A DNA stretch of 64,000 nt from an uncultured Microbulbifer sp. (GTDB lineage: Bacteria > Pseudomonadota > Gammaproteobacteria > Pseudomonadales > Cellvibrionaceae): assembly GCF_913055755.1 (NCBI RefSeq), contig NZ_CAJXKH010000006.1, forward strand, positions 1-64,000, written 5' to 3'. The notes beneath the pieces were generated by a model that was not told the origin of the DNA, searched no databases, and worked only from the letters and a program-made list of their open reading frames with translations. The translations under genes were made by a program, and so were the position numbers. This document shows, piece by piece, positions 20,852-29,728 of this stretch (within the stretch, counting starts at the first letter, position 1; each line of letters begins with the position of its first letter).

Positions 20852-21876
20852 CGCAATCGAAAGTACTGGCAGCAAAGCGCCTGGTGCATAGTGTTCTGCT
20901 GATTTTTTCCCTGCAGTTGTTGCCGGCAGTTGCGGAAAACGGCTCCGTTAGCAGCCCGTTTGACCGCTACCCAATCCACTTCACCACCGTAAACGACACT
21001 GCGATTGCCTATCAGGATATGGGGTCGGCAGACGCCGAGCCGGTGTTGCTGATCATGGGACTGGGTGCACAGATGCTGCACTGGGGCGACACCCTGGTGC
21101 AGGGGCTGCTGGATGCCGGCTACCGGGTGGTATTGTTGGACAATCGCGACGCGGGGCTGTCGCAGAAATTTTACCAGCTGTCCGCGCCACCGGTGTGGTG
21201 GGCGCTGGTGCGCAACAAGGTGGGGTTTAATCCCGAGCCGCCATATTCGCTCAATGATATGGCCGCGGATGCCGTGGGAGTGCTGGATGCGCTTGCCATC
21301 GAGCGCGCGCACGTGGTGGGCGCGTCCATGGGCGGCATGATCGCCCAGGTACTGGCGGCAGAATATCCACAGCGAACCACCAGCCTCACTTCAATCATGT
21401 CCAGTTCCGGCGCCCCCGGCCTGGCGGAATCCTCTCCCGAAGCGATCGAGGCGCTGGCCAGTGGCGCCAGGGCGGGCGACAGTCGCAGCGAGAATATTGC
21501 CACGCGCATGGCTATTGCCCGCACCATCGGTTCACCGGAATATTTCAGTGAGGACTATGCGCGGCAGCTCGCGGTCCGGGTGCTGAACCGCGGTAGTTAC
21601 GCGCCGGGCGTGGTGCGCCAGTTTCAGGCGATTCTCGCCAGCGGTGACCGCTCGTCGTTACTGCAGCGTATCGAGGCGCCGGCACTGGTGATTCACGGTG
21701 AGGAGGATCCGTTGTTGCCACTGGATCACGGGCGGGACACGGCGGAAAAGATCCCCGGTGCACGTTTTGTCGCCGTTCCGGGGATGGGGCATGCGCTGGA
21801 GCCGGTGGTAAGCCGGCGGGTACTGGCCCAGCTGGTTCCGTTTTTACAAAATCGCGGGCAGCTGGCGGCAGAATAA
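20848..21876 (+). CDS. Exported alpha/beta hydrolase
   Basis: The 342-residue protein has a Lys/Arg-rich start and a hydrophobic signal segment ending near PAVA-EN (residue 32), so it is probably periplasmic. The hydrolase fold shows the nucleophile elbow GASMGGM, an acidic residue in HGEEDPLLP and the catalytic His in GMGHALEP. DNRDAGLS is typical of the esterase/haloperoxidase-like branch. The ATGA overlap with the MATE gene sets the start and suggests co-transcription. Likely an esterase or lipase of unknown substrate. Confidence 0.85.
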   Translation: MTQSKVLAAKRLVHSVLLIFSLQLLPAVAENGSVSSPFDRYPIHFTTVNDTAIAYQDMGSADAEPVLLIMGLGAQMLHWGDTLVQGLLDAGYRVVLLDNRDAGLSQKFYQLSAPPVWWALVRNKVGFNPEPPYSLNDMAADAVGVLDALAIERAHVVGASMGGMIAQVLAAEYPQRTTSLTSIMSSSGAPGLAESSPEAIEALASGARAGDSRSENIATRMAIARTIGSPEYFSEDYARQLAVRVLNRGSYAPGVVRQFQAILASGDRSSLLQRIEAPALVIHGEEDPLLPLDHGRDTAEKIPGARFVAVPGMGHALEPVVSRRVLAQLVPFLQNRGQLAAE

Positions 21877-21908
21877 AGGCGGCACTGCCCGCGACCGTTG
21901 CCAGGCTG

Positions 21909-23684
21909 TCAGCCGTGCGCGAGCGGTTGCGTCGCATCAGCCAGCCAGGCCCGGGTTTTCTCGTCAACCAGTGGTGTCAGCGTCTCGCGCACTTTCTCGT
22001 GGTAGTCATTCAGCCACTGCAATTCCGCATCTGTAAGCAGCGCCGGTTCAATCAGGTGGCGCTCGATCGGTGCCAGGGTCAGCTCTTCAAACTCCAGAAA
22101 TCCTGAAAACGCCGCGCTCTCTTTGACGAAAACCAGGTTCTCGATACGGATGCCATATTCGTCCGTGAGGTAGAAGCCCGGCTCGTTGGATACGATCATG
22201 CCGGCTTCCAGGGCGACGTTGCTACTGGCCTTGCCGATGCGCTGGGGCCCTTCGTGCACACTGAGAAAGCTGCCGACGCCGTGCCCGGTGCCATGGGCAT
22301 AATCCAGGCCCGCATCCCACAGGGACTTGCGCGCGAAGGCATCGATCTGTTCGCCGCAGGTGCCGACCGGAAAGCGCAGTGCGGCGATGGCGATATGTCC
22401 CTTGAGCACCCGGGTGAAATGATCTTTTGCCGCGGCGGGGAACTCGCCCAGCGCCACGGTGCGGGTGACATCGGTGGTGCCGTCCGGGTACTGGCCGCCG
22501 GAGTCGATCAGGTAAATGCCGCTGGCTTCCATGGGCAGGCTAGATTCCGGGGTGACGCGGTAGTGGACGATGGCGCCGTTGCCGCGGTAGCCGGAGATGG
22601 AATCGAAGCTGTCGTCGGTAAAGCCTTCCCGCTGTTCGCGTTTTTCCCGCAACAGTTTTACCGCTTCCAATTCGCCGAAGTTCCCTCCCTGCACCGCGTC
22701 CGGCAGTTCGGCGAGAAATTCGCACAGCGCGGCGCCGTCGCGGATATGCGCGGCGCGGCTGCCTTCCAGCTCCACGGCGTTCTTGCGCGCCTTGGCCCCG
22801 GTGATGGGGTCGCGTTCCTGCAGGATCTGCATTTCCCGGTTTCTGAGTTCATGCAGGGTCCAGCAGTTGGTGAGCAGCGGGTCCGCCCATACACGCTGCA
22901 CATGCTGGCGCTCTGCGGCGGCGAACAGTGCAGCTTTGTCGCTGACCAGTTCCACGTCGTGGCCCAGGTGCTGGCGCAGGGCGTCGCCGGTTGCGTTCTC
23001 TGCCAGGTACAGGGTGGCGCTGCCGTCCTTGTAGAGGAATCCCATGGAGAGTGCCACGGGCAGGTGGGGTATGTCGCTGCCGCGGATGTTGAACAGCCAG
23101 GCGCAGACTTCGGGGTTGGCGAGCCACAGGGCTTCCTGGTTTTTCTGCTCTAGTATTCTGGCGATGCGCTGGCGTTTGCTGACGGAGTCTTCCCCGGTAA
23201 AGGTCTGGGGGTGGGGGCGCGCGGGGCCGCTTGGGGGGGCGGGGCGGTCCTGCCAGATGCTGTCGATGGGGTTGCTGTCCAGTGCGCGCAGGGTGATACC
23301 GCATTCGTCGAGGCGTTTTTTCAGGGGGGCTAGCCCGGGTTCTGTGTGCAGGCGCGGGTCGTAGCCGAGGATGGCGCCTTCGCCGAGGGCGTCGCACAGC
23401 CAGTTGGCGATGTCTGCGGGCACCAGGTTACATTGTTCGATGGGCTGGGTGCCGATCTGCTGTTTGGCCTGGAGGGTGTAGCGGCCGTCGACGAACAGTG
23501 CGGTGCGTTCGATGGTGGTGGCGGCGAGGCCGGCGGAGCCGGTGAAGCCGGTGAGCCAGGCGAGGCGTTCGTCTGCGGCGGGCACGTATTCGTTCTGGTA
23601 CTCGTCGCAGCGGGGCACCAGAAAGCCCTGTACCTGCTGCTCAGACAGGGCCTGTTGCAGCGCTTCCAATCGTTCCTGACTCAT
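21909..23684 (-). CDS. M24 family Xaa-Pro aminopeptidase
   Basis: The 591-residue enzyme has two creatinase-N-like domains and a C-terminal pita-bread metallopeptidase domain. The metal ligands are visible: Asp in IDSGGQYPDGTTDVTRT, His in GTGHGVGSFLSVHEGP, Glu in SNEPGFY and Glu in RIENLV. It matches the long three-domain aminopeptidase P subgroup that removes an N-terminal residue before proline and acts in the cytoplasm. GAGGTGA precedes the ATG. It ends 32 bases from the convergent hydrolase gene, with no terminator between. Confidence 0.93.
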   Translation of the reverse strand: MSQERLEALQQALSEQQVQGFLVPRCDEYQNEYVPAADERLAWLTGFTGSAGLAATTIERTALFVDGRYTLQAKQQIGTQPIEQCNLVPADIANWLCDALGEGAILGYDPRLHTEPGLAPLKKRLDECGITLRALDSNPIDSIWQDRPAPPSGPARPHPQTFTGEDSVSKRQRIARILEQKNQEALWLANPEVCAWLFNIRGSDIPHLPVALSMGFLYKDGSATLYLAENATGDALRQHLGHDVELVSDKAALFAAAERQHVQRVWADPLLTNCWTLHELRNREMQILQERDPITGAKARKNAVELEGSRAAHIRDGAALCEFLAELPDAVQGGNFGELEAVKLLREKREQREGFTDDSFDSISGYRGNGAIVHYRVTPESSLPMEASGIYLIDSGGQYPDGTTDVTRTVALGEFPAAAKDHFTRVLKGHIAIAALRFPVGTCGEQIDAFARKSLWDAGLDYAHGTGHGVGSFLSVHEGPQRIGKASSNVALEAGMIVSNEPGFYLTDEYGIRIENLVFVKESAAFSGFLEFEELTLAPIERHLIEPALLTDAELQWLNDYHEKVRETLTPLVDEKTRAWLADATQPLAHG

Positions 23685-23724
23685 TATTCACCTCATTGCT
23701 TGAATCCCGTGGCGGATCCGCTGA

Positions 23725-23817
23725 CCGGGGACAACTTGCGGGACACGCCGTGAACCCATCCATGGGGGCTCGGCTGCGGCCATCCAGGCCGCAGACGGTC
23801 CCGCAAGTTGTCCCCGG
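23725..23817. repeat. Palindromic repeat element, copy 1
   Basis: A perfect 20-bp inverted repeat (23725-23744 and 23798-23817) encloses a second hairpin CTGCGGCC / GGCCGCAG (23774-23781 and 23787-23794). The part at 23741-23772 is nearly identical, in reverse orientation, to 50125-50158, and the outer arms are also related to those of copy 2. It lies between the M24 peptidase and prfC genes and could fold into a long RNA or cruciform structure. I read it as a dispersed REP/MITE-like element. Confidence 0.8.
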
Positions 23818-23933
23818 CCATCGAATCCTTCGCATCGTATTTCGCTGACACTAGATAGTGGCAGTAATGAAATTTAGCCGCAGTCTAGGCCCCTTAAATC
23901 GCCATTTCCAGCGATTCCAGCGCGCCAGACGTG

Positions 23934-23939
23934 TATAAT
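23934..23939 (+). promoter_or_regulatory. Likely -10 element of prfC
   Basis: A perfect TATAAT lies 36 bases before the prfC ATG. No good -35 sits at 17 bases. Confidence 0.42.
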
Positions 23940-23974
23940 GCGCGCCTGTTTTTTATCCAGTCTCAAGTTGCATT

Positions 23975-25558
23975 ATGGGTCAGTCTTCTAGCCTGGCGGG
24001 CATCAATGGCCGCCGTACCTTTGCCATCATTTCTCACCCGGACGCCGGTAAAACCACGGTGACCGAGAAGCTGCTGTTGTTCGGGAATGCGATCCAGCTG
24101 GCGGGCTCGGTGAAGGGTAAGAAGGGGCCGCACGCGCGTTCTGACTGGATGACCATGGAGCAGGAGCGGGGGATCTCGGTGACGTCCTCGGTGATGCAGT
24201 TCCCGTATAAGGAGCGGGTGGTGAACTTGCTGGATACGCCGGGGCACGAGGACTTCTCCGAGGATACCTACCGGGTACTGACGGCGGTGGATTCCGCGCT
24301 GATGGTGATTGACGGCGCCAAGGGTGTTGAGGATCGCACCATTAAGCTGATGAATGTCTGTCGTCTGCGCACGACGCCGATCCTGTCGTTTATCAACAAG
24401 CTGGACCGGGATATCCGCGATCCCATCGAGGTGATGGACGAGATTGAAGAGGTGCTGAATATCCAGGCGGCGCCGATCAACTGGCCGCTGGGTTCCGGCA
24501 AGCACTTCAAGGGTGTTTACAACCTGTATACGGACACCATTCATGTGTTCAAGCAGGGGCAGGGGCACACGATTCCCGAGGATATCCAGATCAAGGGGCT
24601 GGATTCTGACGAGGCGACCGAGCTGCTGGGGGAAGATGCGGAAGATATTCGCGAGGAGATCGACCTTGTGCGCGGTGCTACCCACGAGTTTGATCTGGAG
24701 GCCTACCGCGCCGGTGAGCTGACACCGGTATTCTTTGGTACCGCGCTGGGTAATTTCGGTGTGCGCGAGATGCTGGACGGTTTCGTGGAGTGGGCCCCGG
24801 GTCCGCAGCCGCGGGCAACCAGTGAGCGCGAGGTGCTGCCGAGCGAGGATAAGTTCTCCGGTTTCGTGTTCAAGATCCAGGCGAATATGGACCCGAAGCA
24901 CCGCGACCGCATTGCGTTTATGCGTGTCTGCTCCGGCACCTACAGCCGCGGTATGAAGATGAAACATGTGCGTATCGGCAAGGATGTGAAAATTGCCGAT
25001 GCGGTGACCTTTATGGCCGGCGACCGCACCCATGTGGAGGAGGCCATTGCCGGTGACATTATCGGCCTGCACAATCACGGCACCATCCAGATTGGCGATA
25101 CCTTTACCGAGGGAGAGGCCCTTAAGTTTACCGGTATCCCGAACTTTGCCCCGGAACTGTTTCGCCGAATCCGCCTGAAGGATCCGCTTAAACTGAAGCA
25201 GTTGCAGAAGGGCTTGCAGCAGCTGTCGGAAGAGGGTTCTACCCAGGTATTTTTCCCCCTGGATAACAACGACATTATCGTTGGCGCGGTGGGGGTACTG
25301 CAGTTTGAGGTGGTGGCCTACCGTCTGAAAGACGAGTACAAGGTGGAAGCCATTTACGAGAACGTGAATGTAAATACCGCCCGCTGGGTCGACAGTGAGA
25401 GCGCCAAGGAACTGGAAAACTTCAAGCGCAAGGCGAGCATCAACCTCGCCCTGGACGGCTCCGGCCACCTGACCTATCTGGCGCCGACGCGGGTAAACCT
25501 GCAGCTGGCAGAGGAGCGCTATCCGGATGTGCGTTTCTATGCGACCCGCGAGCACTGA
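23975..25558 (+). CDS. prfC: Peptide chain release factor 3
   Basis: This ribosome-bound translational GTPase recycles RF1 and RF2 after termination. The G1 motif is [10 protein letters not shown]2 lies in [11 protein letters not shown]3 is [14 protein letters not shown] and G4 is NKLDRD. The signature spacing is that of RF3, not EF-G. The 527-residue length equals that of E. coli PrfC (529). A large ORF on the other strand of the same region is a GC-driven shadow. Confidence 0.97.
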   Translation: MGQSSSLAGINGRRTFAIISHPDAGKTTVTEKLLLFGNAIQLAGSVKGKKGPHARSDWMTMEQERGISVTSSVMQFPYKERVVNLLDTPGHEDFSEDTYRVLTAVDSALMVIDGAKGVEDRTIKLMNVCRLRTTPILSFINKLDRDIRDPIEVMDEIEEVLNIQAAPINWPLGSGKHFKGVYNLYTDTIHVFKQGQGHTIPEDIQIKGLDSDEATELLGEDAEDIREEIDLVRGATHEFDLEAYRAGELTPVFFGTALGNFGVREMLDGFVEWAPGPQPRATSEREVLPSEDKFSGFVFKIQANMDPKHRDRIAFMRVCSGTYSRGMKMKHVRIGKDVKIADAVTFMAGDRTHVEEAIAGDIIGLHNHGTIQIGDTFTEGEALKFTGIPNFAPELFRRIRLKDPLKLKQLQKGLQQLSEEGSTQVFFPLDNNDIIVGAVGVLQFEVVAYRLKDEYKVEAIYENVNVNTARWVDSESAKELENFKRKASINLALDGSGHLTYLAPTRVNLQLAEERYPDVRFYATREH

Positions 25559-25593
25559 TTGCCGTTACGGCAATGATTTCGCAGTAAACAAAT

Positions 25594-26271
25594 TTGGCCG
25601 TAACAGAAAGCGTTGCGGTGACAAAACAGAAGAGACTGAAAAAAGTGAGCGCTGCCAAAAAGCCTACAATTCCCACCGGGCTGCCGGAAGAAATGCCGCG
25701 AGCCGGCAATGCATTTACCAAGGGCCTCGGCCTGCTGATCGTGAAAATGCTTGGCTGGCGTCTTGAGGGCGAGTTTCCGCCAGAAAAGAAGGTGATGGTG
25801 GCCCTGGCTCCGCACACTTCCAACTGGGACTTTATCGTAGCGATGCCATTTATTATGGCGCTGTGTTTGAAAGCTTCTTGGCTGATGAAGAAAGAGGCTT
25901 TTTTCTTTCCCTTCAAGAACCTGTTCAAAGCGCTTGGCGGCATTCCCACCGACCGCTCGGCGGCGGGGGGGATGGCGAAACAGGTAGCCAACCAGTTTCG
26001 CCAGAATGAAAAAATGTGGGTTGCGATCACTCCCGAGGGGACTCGAAAGAAAACCGACAAGTGGAAAAACGGTTTTCTGCGCATAGCCTATGCCGCCGAC
26101 GTGCCGGTGTTGCTCATTGCGTGGGATTTTCCCTCCAAGCGGGTTGTGGTGGATTCCCTTTATCGCCCTACCGGCGACAGGGATATCGATATGCGCGAGA
26201 TACAGAAGCGCTTTCACAAATACCAGGGGCGCAACCCGCAAAACCAGACGGATTTTGACGAGGCGGCCTGA
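25594..26271 (+). CDS. PlsC-like lysophospholipid acyltransferase family protein
   Basis: The 225-residue protein carries the two marks of glycerolipid acyltransferases: HTSNWD (an H-x4-D box near residue 75) and the phosphate-binding box TPEGTR (near 146). It has a basic N-terminus and one hydrophobic segment, so it probably works at the inner membrane. The variant HTSNWDF box places it with the short acyltransferases whose substrate is often unknown. The start is uncertain: TTG at 25594, or GTG at 25618 or 25645. It lies 35 bases after prfC and 17 before the TSUP gene. Confidence 0.82.
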   Translation: MAVTESVAVTKQKRLKKVSAAKKPTIPTGLPEEMPRAGNAFTKGLGLLIVKMLGWRLEGEFPPEKKVMVALAPHTSNWDFIVAMPFIMALCLKASWLMKKEAFFFPFKNLFKALGGIPTDRSAAGGMAKQVANQFRQNEKMWVAITPEGTRKKTDKWKNGFLRIAYAADVPVLLIAWDFPSKRVVVDSLYRPTGDRDIDMREIQKRFHKYQGRNPQNQTDFDEAA

Positions 26272-26288
26272 GCCAGACTGGGGATTCC

Positions 26289-27056
26289 GTGACGGAAATT
26301 ACCGGCGAGCTGACAGCTGTTGTTTATCTGATTTTGACCGCGGTGGCGTTCGCCGCAGGCTTTATCAGCTCGATTGCCGGCGCCGGTGGCATGATCACAC
26401 TGCCGGCACTGTTGTGGGCCGGCATCCCACCACTGGACGCCCTGGGTACCAATAAATTCCAGAGTGTGTTCGGCACTCTCTCCTCCACTCTCAATTTCTT
26501 TCGCAAGGGGCACCTGGATTTCCGTCCCCTGTGGCCGGGGTTGCTGGCCGCGGCCGCGGGGGCGGCTGCCGGAACCTGGTCGGTAACCCGGTTGGGCGGC
26601 GAGCAATTGCGCACCCTGCTGCCGGTATTGTTGATTGCCATCGCGCTGTATTTTGCCTTTTCGCCGCGGATTTCGGATTTGGATGGCAAGCCGCGAATGG
26701 GCAACGGCTGGTTCAACCTGCTGGTGGGCGGGGGCGTCGGCTTTTACGGGGGCTTTTTCGGCCCCGGCATGGGGTCCTTTTATGCCCTCGCATTTGCTGC
26801 CCTGCTGGGGTACAACATGCGCAGGGCCACGGCGCATACCAAACCGCTGGTGCTGGCCACCAACACTACCTCGCTGATTATTTTCATGGCCGGTGGCCAT
26901 TTGCTGTGGTCGCTGGCACTGTGTATGTCCGGCGCGCAGTTTGTCGGTGCGCGTCTGGGGTCGAACCTGGTGATTGCCCGCGGTGCCGCACTGGTAAAGC
27001 CGGTCATCATCGTCGCCACGCTGCTGGTGGCGATCAAGCTGTTGCTGGAGGCGTAG
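26289..27056 (+). CDS. TSUP family (TauE/SafE) anion exporter
   Basis: The 255-residue inner-membrane protein has about eight TM segments. FISSIAGAGGMITLPALLWAGIPPLDALGTNKFQS is the family's first-repeat signature, and GFYGGFFGPGMGSF marks the second repeat. Members export sulfite or organosulfonates. The substrate here is not evident. A GTG start follows a weak GGGGATTCC. The gene ends with GGAGG overlapping its tail for the next small gene, so the two are coupled. Confidence 0.9.
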   Translation: MTEITGELTAVVYLILTAVAFAAGFISSIAGAGGMITLPALLWAGIPPLDALGTNKFQSVFGTLSSTLNFFRKGHLDFRPLWPGLLAAAAGAAAGTWSVTRLGGEQLRTLLPVLLIAIALYFAFSPRISDLDGKPRMGNGWFNLLVGGGVGFYGGFFGPGMGSFYALAFAALLGYNMRRATAHTKPLVLATNTTSLIIFMAGGHLLWSLALCMSGAQFVGARLGSNLVIARGAALVKPVIIVATLLVAIKLLLEA

Positions 27057-27059
27057 GCA

Positions 27060-27407
27060 ATGACAATTGTTATAACCCTGTGCCTGTCGTTCGCGGTCTT
27101 CGCTGTGATTGTGTGGGGGCTGATGCACATGCGCACGCCGCGCTTTCGCATGGAGCGGGCGCAGTTCCTGCATGGCCTGGAGGAGGTGATTACCGGGCAG
27201 GCAGATGACAACGAGTGGCGGGTGCTCACCGGTTACCCCATGCGCCACGATCCGCCGCTGGAAAAGTTGCGGCTCAAGTGCCTGGAAATCGAACAAACCG
27301 AATATACCGGCAGGATGCCCTATCTGTTCACCGAAGCGGGGCTGGAGCGCCTGCGCGAAGTACGTGAACAGTTACTGGCGTTGCCGCCGCAAGACCAATC
27401 CGAATAA
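27060..27407 (+). CDS. Small membrane-anchored protein of unknown function
   Basis: I do not recognise this 115-residue protein. One N-terminal TM (about 3-23) is followed by a charged cytoplasmic or periplasmic domain rich in Arg, Glu and Leu, with the phrase EWRVLTGYPMRHDPPLEKLR. It sits three bases after the TSUP gene with GGAGG before its ATG. It may be an accessory subunit. Confidence 0.72.
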   Translation: MTIVITLCLSFAVFAVIVWGLMHMRTPRFRMERAQFLHGLEEVITGQADDNEWRVLTGYPMRHDPPLEKLRLKCLEIEQTEYTGRMPYLFTEAGLERLREVREQLLALPPQDQSE

Positions 27408-27436
27408 TTCCAACGCGCCGTAAATTGGAGAAAAAC

Positions 27437-28843
27437 ATGTTGAAACCCCTGATGCATCTTACCGGTGGCCTGGCCGCAGCACTGCTGGTCGCCACTGCGC
27501 AGGCTGCGCCCCTCAAGCAGGAAGACCTCTCGGTGGCAGAAGTCCTGCGCGACCGCGCGCTGGAGTCCTCCGACGCCTACAGCCTGGTAGAGTCGCTGAC
27601 CGTTGAGGTGGGCCCCCGCCGTGCCGGCACCAAGGGGGACGAACGAGCGGTGGCCTGGGCGCAGGAGAAAATGCAATCCCTGGGCTTTGACCGGGTATAC
27701 ACCGAGCAGATCGACGTAAAGCGCTGGGCCCGCGGTCACGCCCACGCGGAAGTGGTGGCACCTTTCCCGCAGCCACTGGTGGTCACTTCCCTCGGTTACG
27801 GTGCCGCCACCCCGGAAGCCGGCCTGACCGCGGTAATTGTGGAGTTCGCAGACGTTGAAGCACTGATGAAGGCACCGGCGCGCAAGGTGAAGGGCAAGAT
27901 TGCCTTTATCAACAAGCGCATGGAGCGCGCTCGCACCGGTGAGGGCTACGGACCGGCGGTACAGGGGCGCAGCAAGGGCATGCGCGCGGCGGCGGAAAAG
28001 GGGGCGGCGGCGCTGCTGCTGCGCTCCGTCGGTACCGACTCCGACCGCTTCGCCCACACCGGTATGATGTCCATCGACGGGGTGGAAAACCCGGTTCCGG
28101 CCCTGGCCCTGTCCGCGCCGGATGCCAACCTGCTGGAAGCCATGCTGAAGCGCGGCAAGCCGGTGCAAGTAAAACTGAATGTGGACAACCAGCGCCTGGA
28201 AGACGGCCCCTCGTTTAACGTGATTGGCGAAGTGCTCGGCCGCGAAAAGCCGGAAGAGGTGGTGATTATCGGTGCGCATCTGGACAGCTGGGACGAGGGC
28301 ACCGGTGCCCTGGATGATGGTGCCGGTGTCGCCATCGTGATGGAAACTGCCCGACTGATCGCCGAGCTACCCCAGCGCCCGCGCCGTACCCTGCGGGTAG
28401 TGCTCTACGGTGCCGAGGAGATTGGCCTGGTCGGCGCCAGGCAGTATGTGGAAGCGCATCGGGACGAACTGGAAAAAATCGTGATGGTGTCCGAGTCCGA
28501 TTTCGGTGCCGGCAAAATCTGGCGCTTCGACACCCGTATCCCGGAGAACAAGTTCGCCATCGCCGACCAGATGATGCAGCTGCTGGCGCCGCTGGGCATC
28601 GAGCGAGGCAACAACAAGTCCTCCGGCGGCCCGGACAGCAGTGTATTCGTTGCCCGCGGTGTCCCCGCCATGGGCCTATACCAGGACGGCAGTGACTACT
28701 TCGATTACCACCACACGCCCAACGACACCCTGGACAAGGTGGATCCGGACAACCTCAAGCAGAACGTCGCCGCCTGGGTAGTGATGTCCTTCCTGGCCGC
28801 AGAAATGGAAGGGGACTTTGGTCGGGTGCCCACAGAGCACTGA
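27437..28843 (+). CDS. M28 family zinc aminopeptidase, exported
   Basis: The 468-residue protein has a signal peptide ending near ATAQA-AP (residue 24). It carries a PA-like insert and an M28 catalytic domain. The zinc ligands are His and Asp in GAHLDSWDEGTGALDDGAG, Glu-Glu in YGAEEIGL, Asp in SESDFGAG and His in DYHHTPNDTLDKVD. Such enzymes remove N-terminal residues in the periplasm or outside. The ATG at 27437 with GGAG before it is preferred over a TTG at 27425. A strong terminator follows the gene. Confidence 0.92.
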   Translation: MLKPLMHLTGGLAAALLVATAQAAPLKQEDLSVAEVLRDRALESSDAYSLVESLTVEVGPRRAGTKGDERAVAWAQEKMQSLGFDRVYTEQIDVKRWARGHAHAEVVAPFPQPLVVTSLGYGAATPEAGLTAVIVEFADVEALMKAPARKVKGKIAFINKRMERARTGEGYGPAVQGRSKGMRAAAEKGAAALLLRSVGTDSDRFAHTGMMSIDGVENPVPALALSAPDANLLEAMLKRGKPVQVKLNVDNQRLEDGPSFNVIGEVLGREKPEEVVIIGAHLDSWDEGTGALDDGAGVAIVMETARLIAELPQRPRRTLRVVLYGAEEIGLVGARQYVEAHRDELEKIVMVSESDFGAGKIWRFDTRIPENKFAIADQMMQLLAPLGIERGNNKSSGGPDSSVFVARGVPAMGLYQDGSDYFDYHHTPNDTLDKVDPDNLKQNVAAWVVMSFLAAEMEGDFGRVPTEH

Positions 28844-28862
28844 GTAAATACTCACTCTCCAG

Positions 28863-28891
28863 AAAGCCCCGCACCCGCGGGGCTTTTTTGT
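28863..28891 (+). terminator. Terminator after the M28 peptidase gene
   Basis: A 10-bp stem AAAGCCCCGC / GCGGGGCTTT with an ACCC loop is followed by a T run. Confidence 0.92.
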
Positions 28892-29034
28892 TGTTGTCAG
28901 ACCGGTTTAGTTTGCTTGGCAAGTGTGTACAATATCCGGACTGACCAATTTGGGGCGACCGGGGCATGGCTGCTGTGTGCGTGCAACAGCAGAACCGCCG
29001 GCGTAAACGTACCGATTCAGACGGAGATCCACTG

Positions 29035-29673
29035 ATGAAAATCGCACTGATGAACGAATTCAGCCAGGCGTCGAAAAATGCCATCGTGCTGAAAGAGCTG
29101 CAGGATGTGGCGGGTGAACTCGGGCACACCGTGTTCAATACCGGCATGAGCGATGATAACGATCACTACCTCACCTATATCCACCTGGGCGTCATGGGCA
29201 GCCTGTTGCTGAATTCCAGGGCGGTGGATTTTGTGGTGAGTGGCTGTGGTACCGGCCAGGGCGCGCTGATGTCCCTGAATGCCTATCCCGGCGTTTTCTG
29301 CGGCTACTGCATCGACCCGGCGGACGCCTTCCTGTTTGCACAGATCAATAACGGCAATGCGCTGGCCATTCCCTTTGCCAAGGGCTTCGGCTGGGGTGCG
29401 GAGCTGAATATCCGCTACATGTTTGAAAAAGCCTTTACCGGCGTGAAGGGGCAGGGCTACCCGCCGGAGCGCAAGGAATCCCAGGTGCGCAACGCGGGCA
29501 TCCTGACTCAGGTTAAAAATGCGGTATCCAAGGATTATCTGGACGCGCTGAAGTCGCTGGATCAGGAGCTGGTGAAAACCGCAGTTTCCGGCGAGCGCTT
29601 CCAGGCGTGCTTCTTCGAGCACAGCCAGGACCAGGCGCTGACCGATTACGTGCGCAGTCTGCTGGACGCGTGA
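29035..29673 (+). CDS. RpiB/LacA/LacB family sugar-phosphate isomerase
   Basis: The 212-residue protein matches the RpiB fold at its N-terminus: MKIALMNEFSQASKN, HTVFNTGM and the active-site SGCGTGQGALMSLNAYPG. It is longer than E. coli RpiB (149) by a C-terminal extension seen in the longer isomerase subgroup. It should interconvert an aldose and ketose phosphate, but the sugar is not evident. The ATG at 29035 has GGAG ten bases upstream. An in-frame ATG at 28966 would add 23 unlikely residues. Confidence 0.82.
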   Translation: MKIALMNEFSQASKNAIVLKELQDVAGELGHTVFNTGMSDDNDHYLTYIHLGVMGSLLLNSRAVDFVVSGCGTGQGALMSLNAYPGVFCGYCIDPADAFLFAQINNGNALAIPFAKGFGWGAELNIRYMFEKAFTGVKGQGYPPERKESQVRNAGILTQVKNAVSKDYLDALKSLDQELVKTAVSGERFQACFFEHSQDQALTDYVRSLLDA

Positions 29674-29679
29674 TCCAGT

Positions 29680-29714
29680 CATGTCATTGCGCCGGATCCC
29701 GGCGCAATGACATG
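29680..29714. terminator. Long perfect hairpin between convergent genes
   Basis: A 16-bp perfect inverted repeat, CATGTCATTGCGCCGG and its complement, closes an ATC loop. It lies between the isomerase stop and the end of the MFS-acyltransferase gene. It has no T run on either side, so it may block transcription by another route or stabilise mRNA ends. Confidence 0.6.
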
Positions 29715-29728
29715 GCTTCCCTCAACCG

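Noticed and set aside
23963-25555. 530-codon ORF on the minus strand over prfC
   Set aside because: It is a GC-driven antisense frame of a well-conserved gene, with no motifs of its own.
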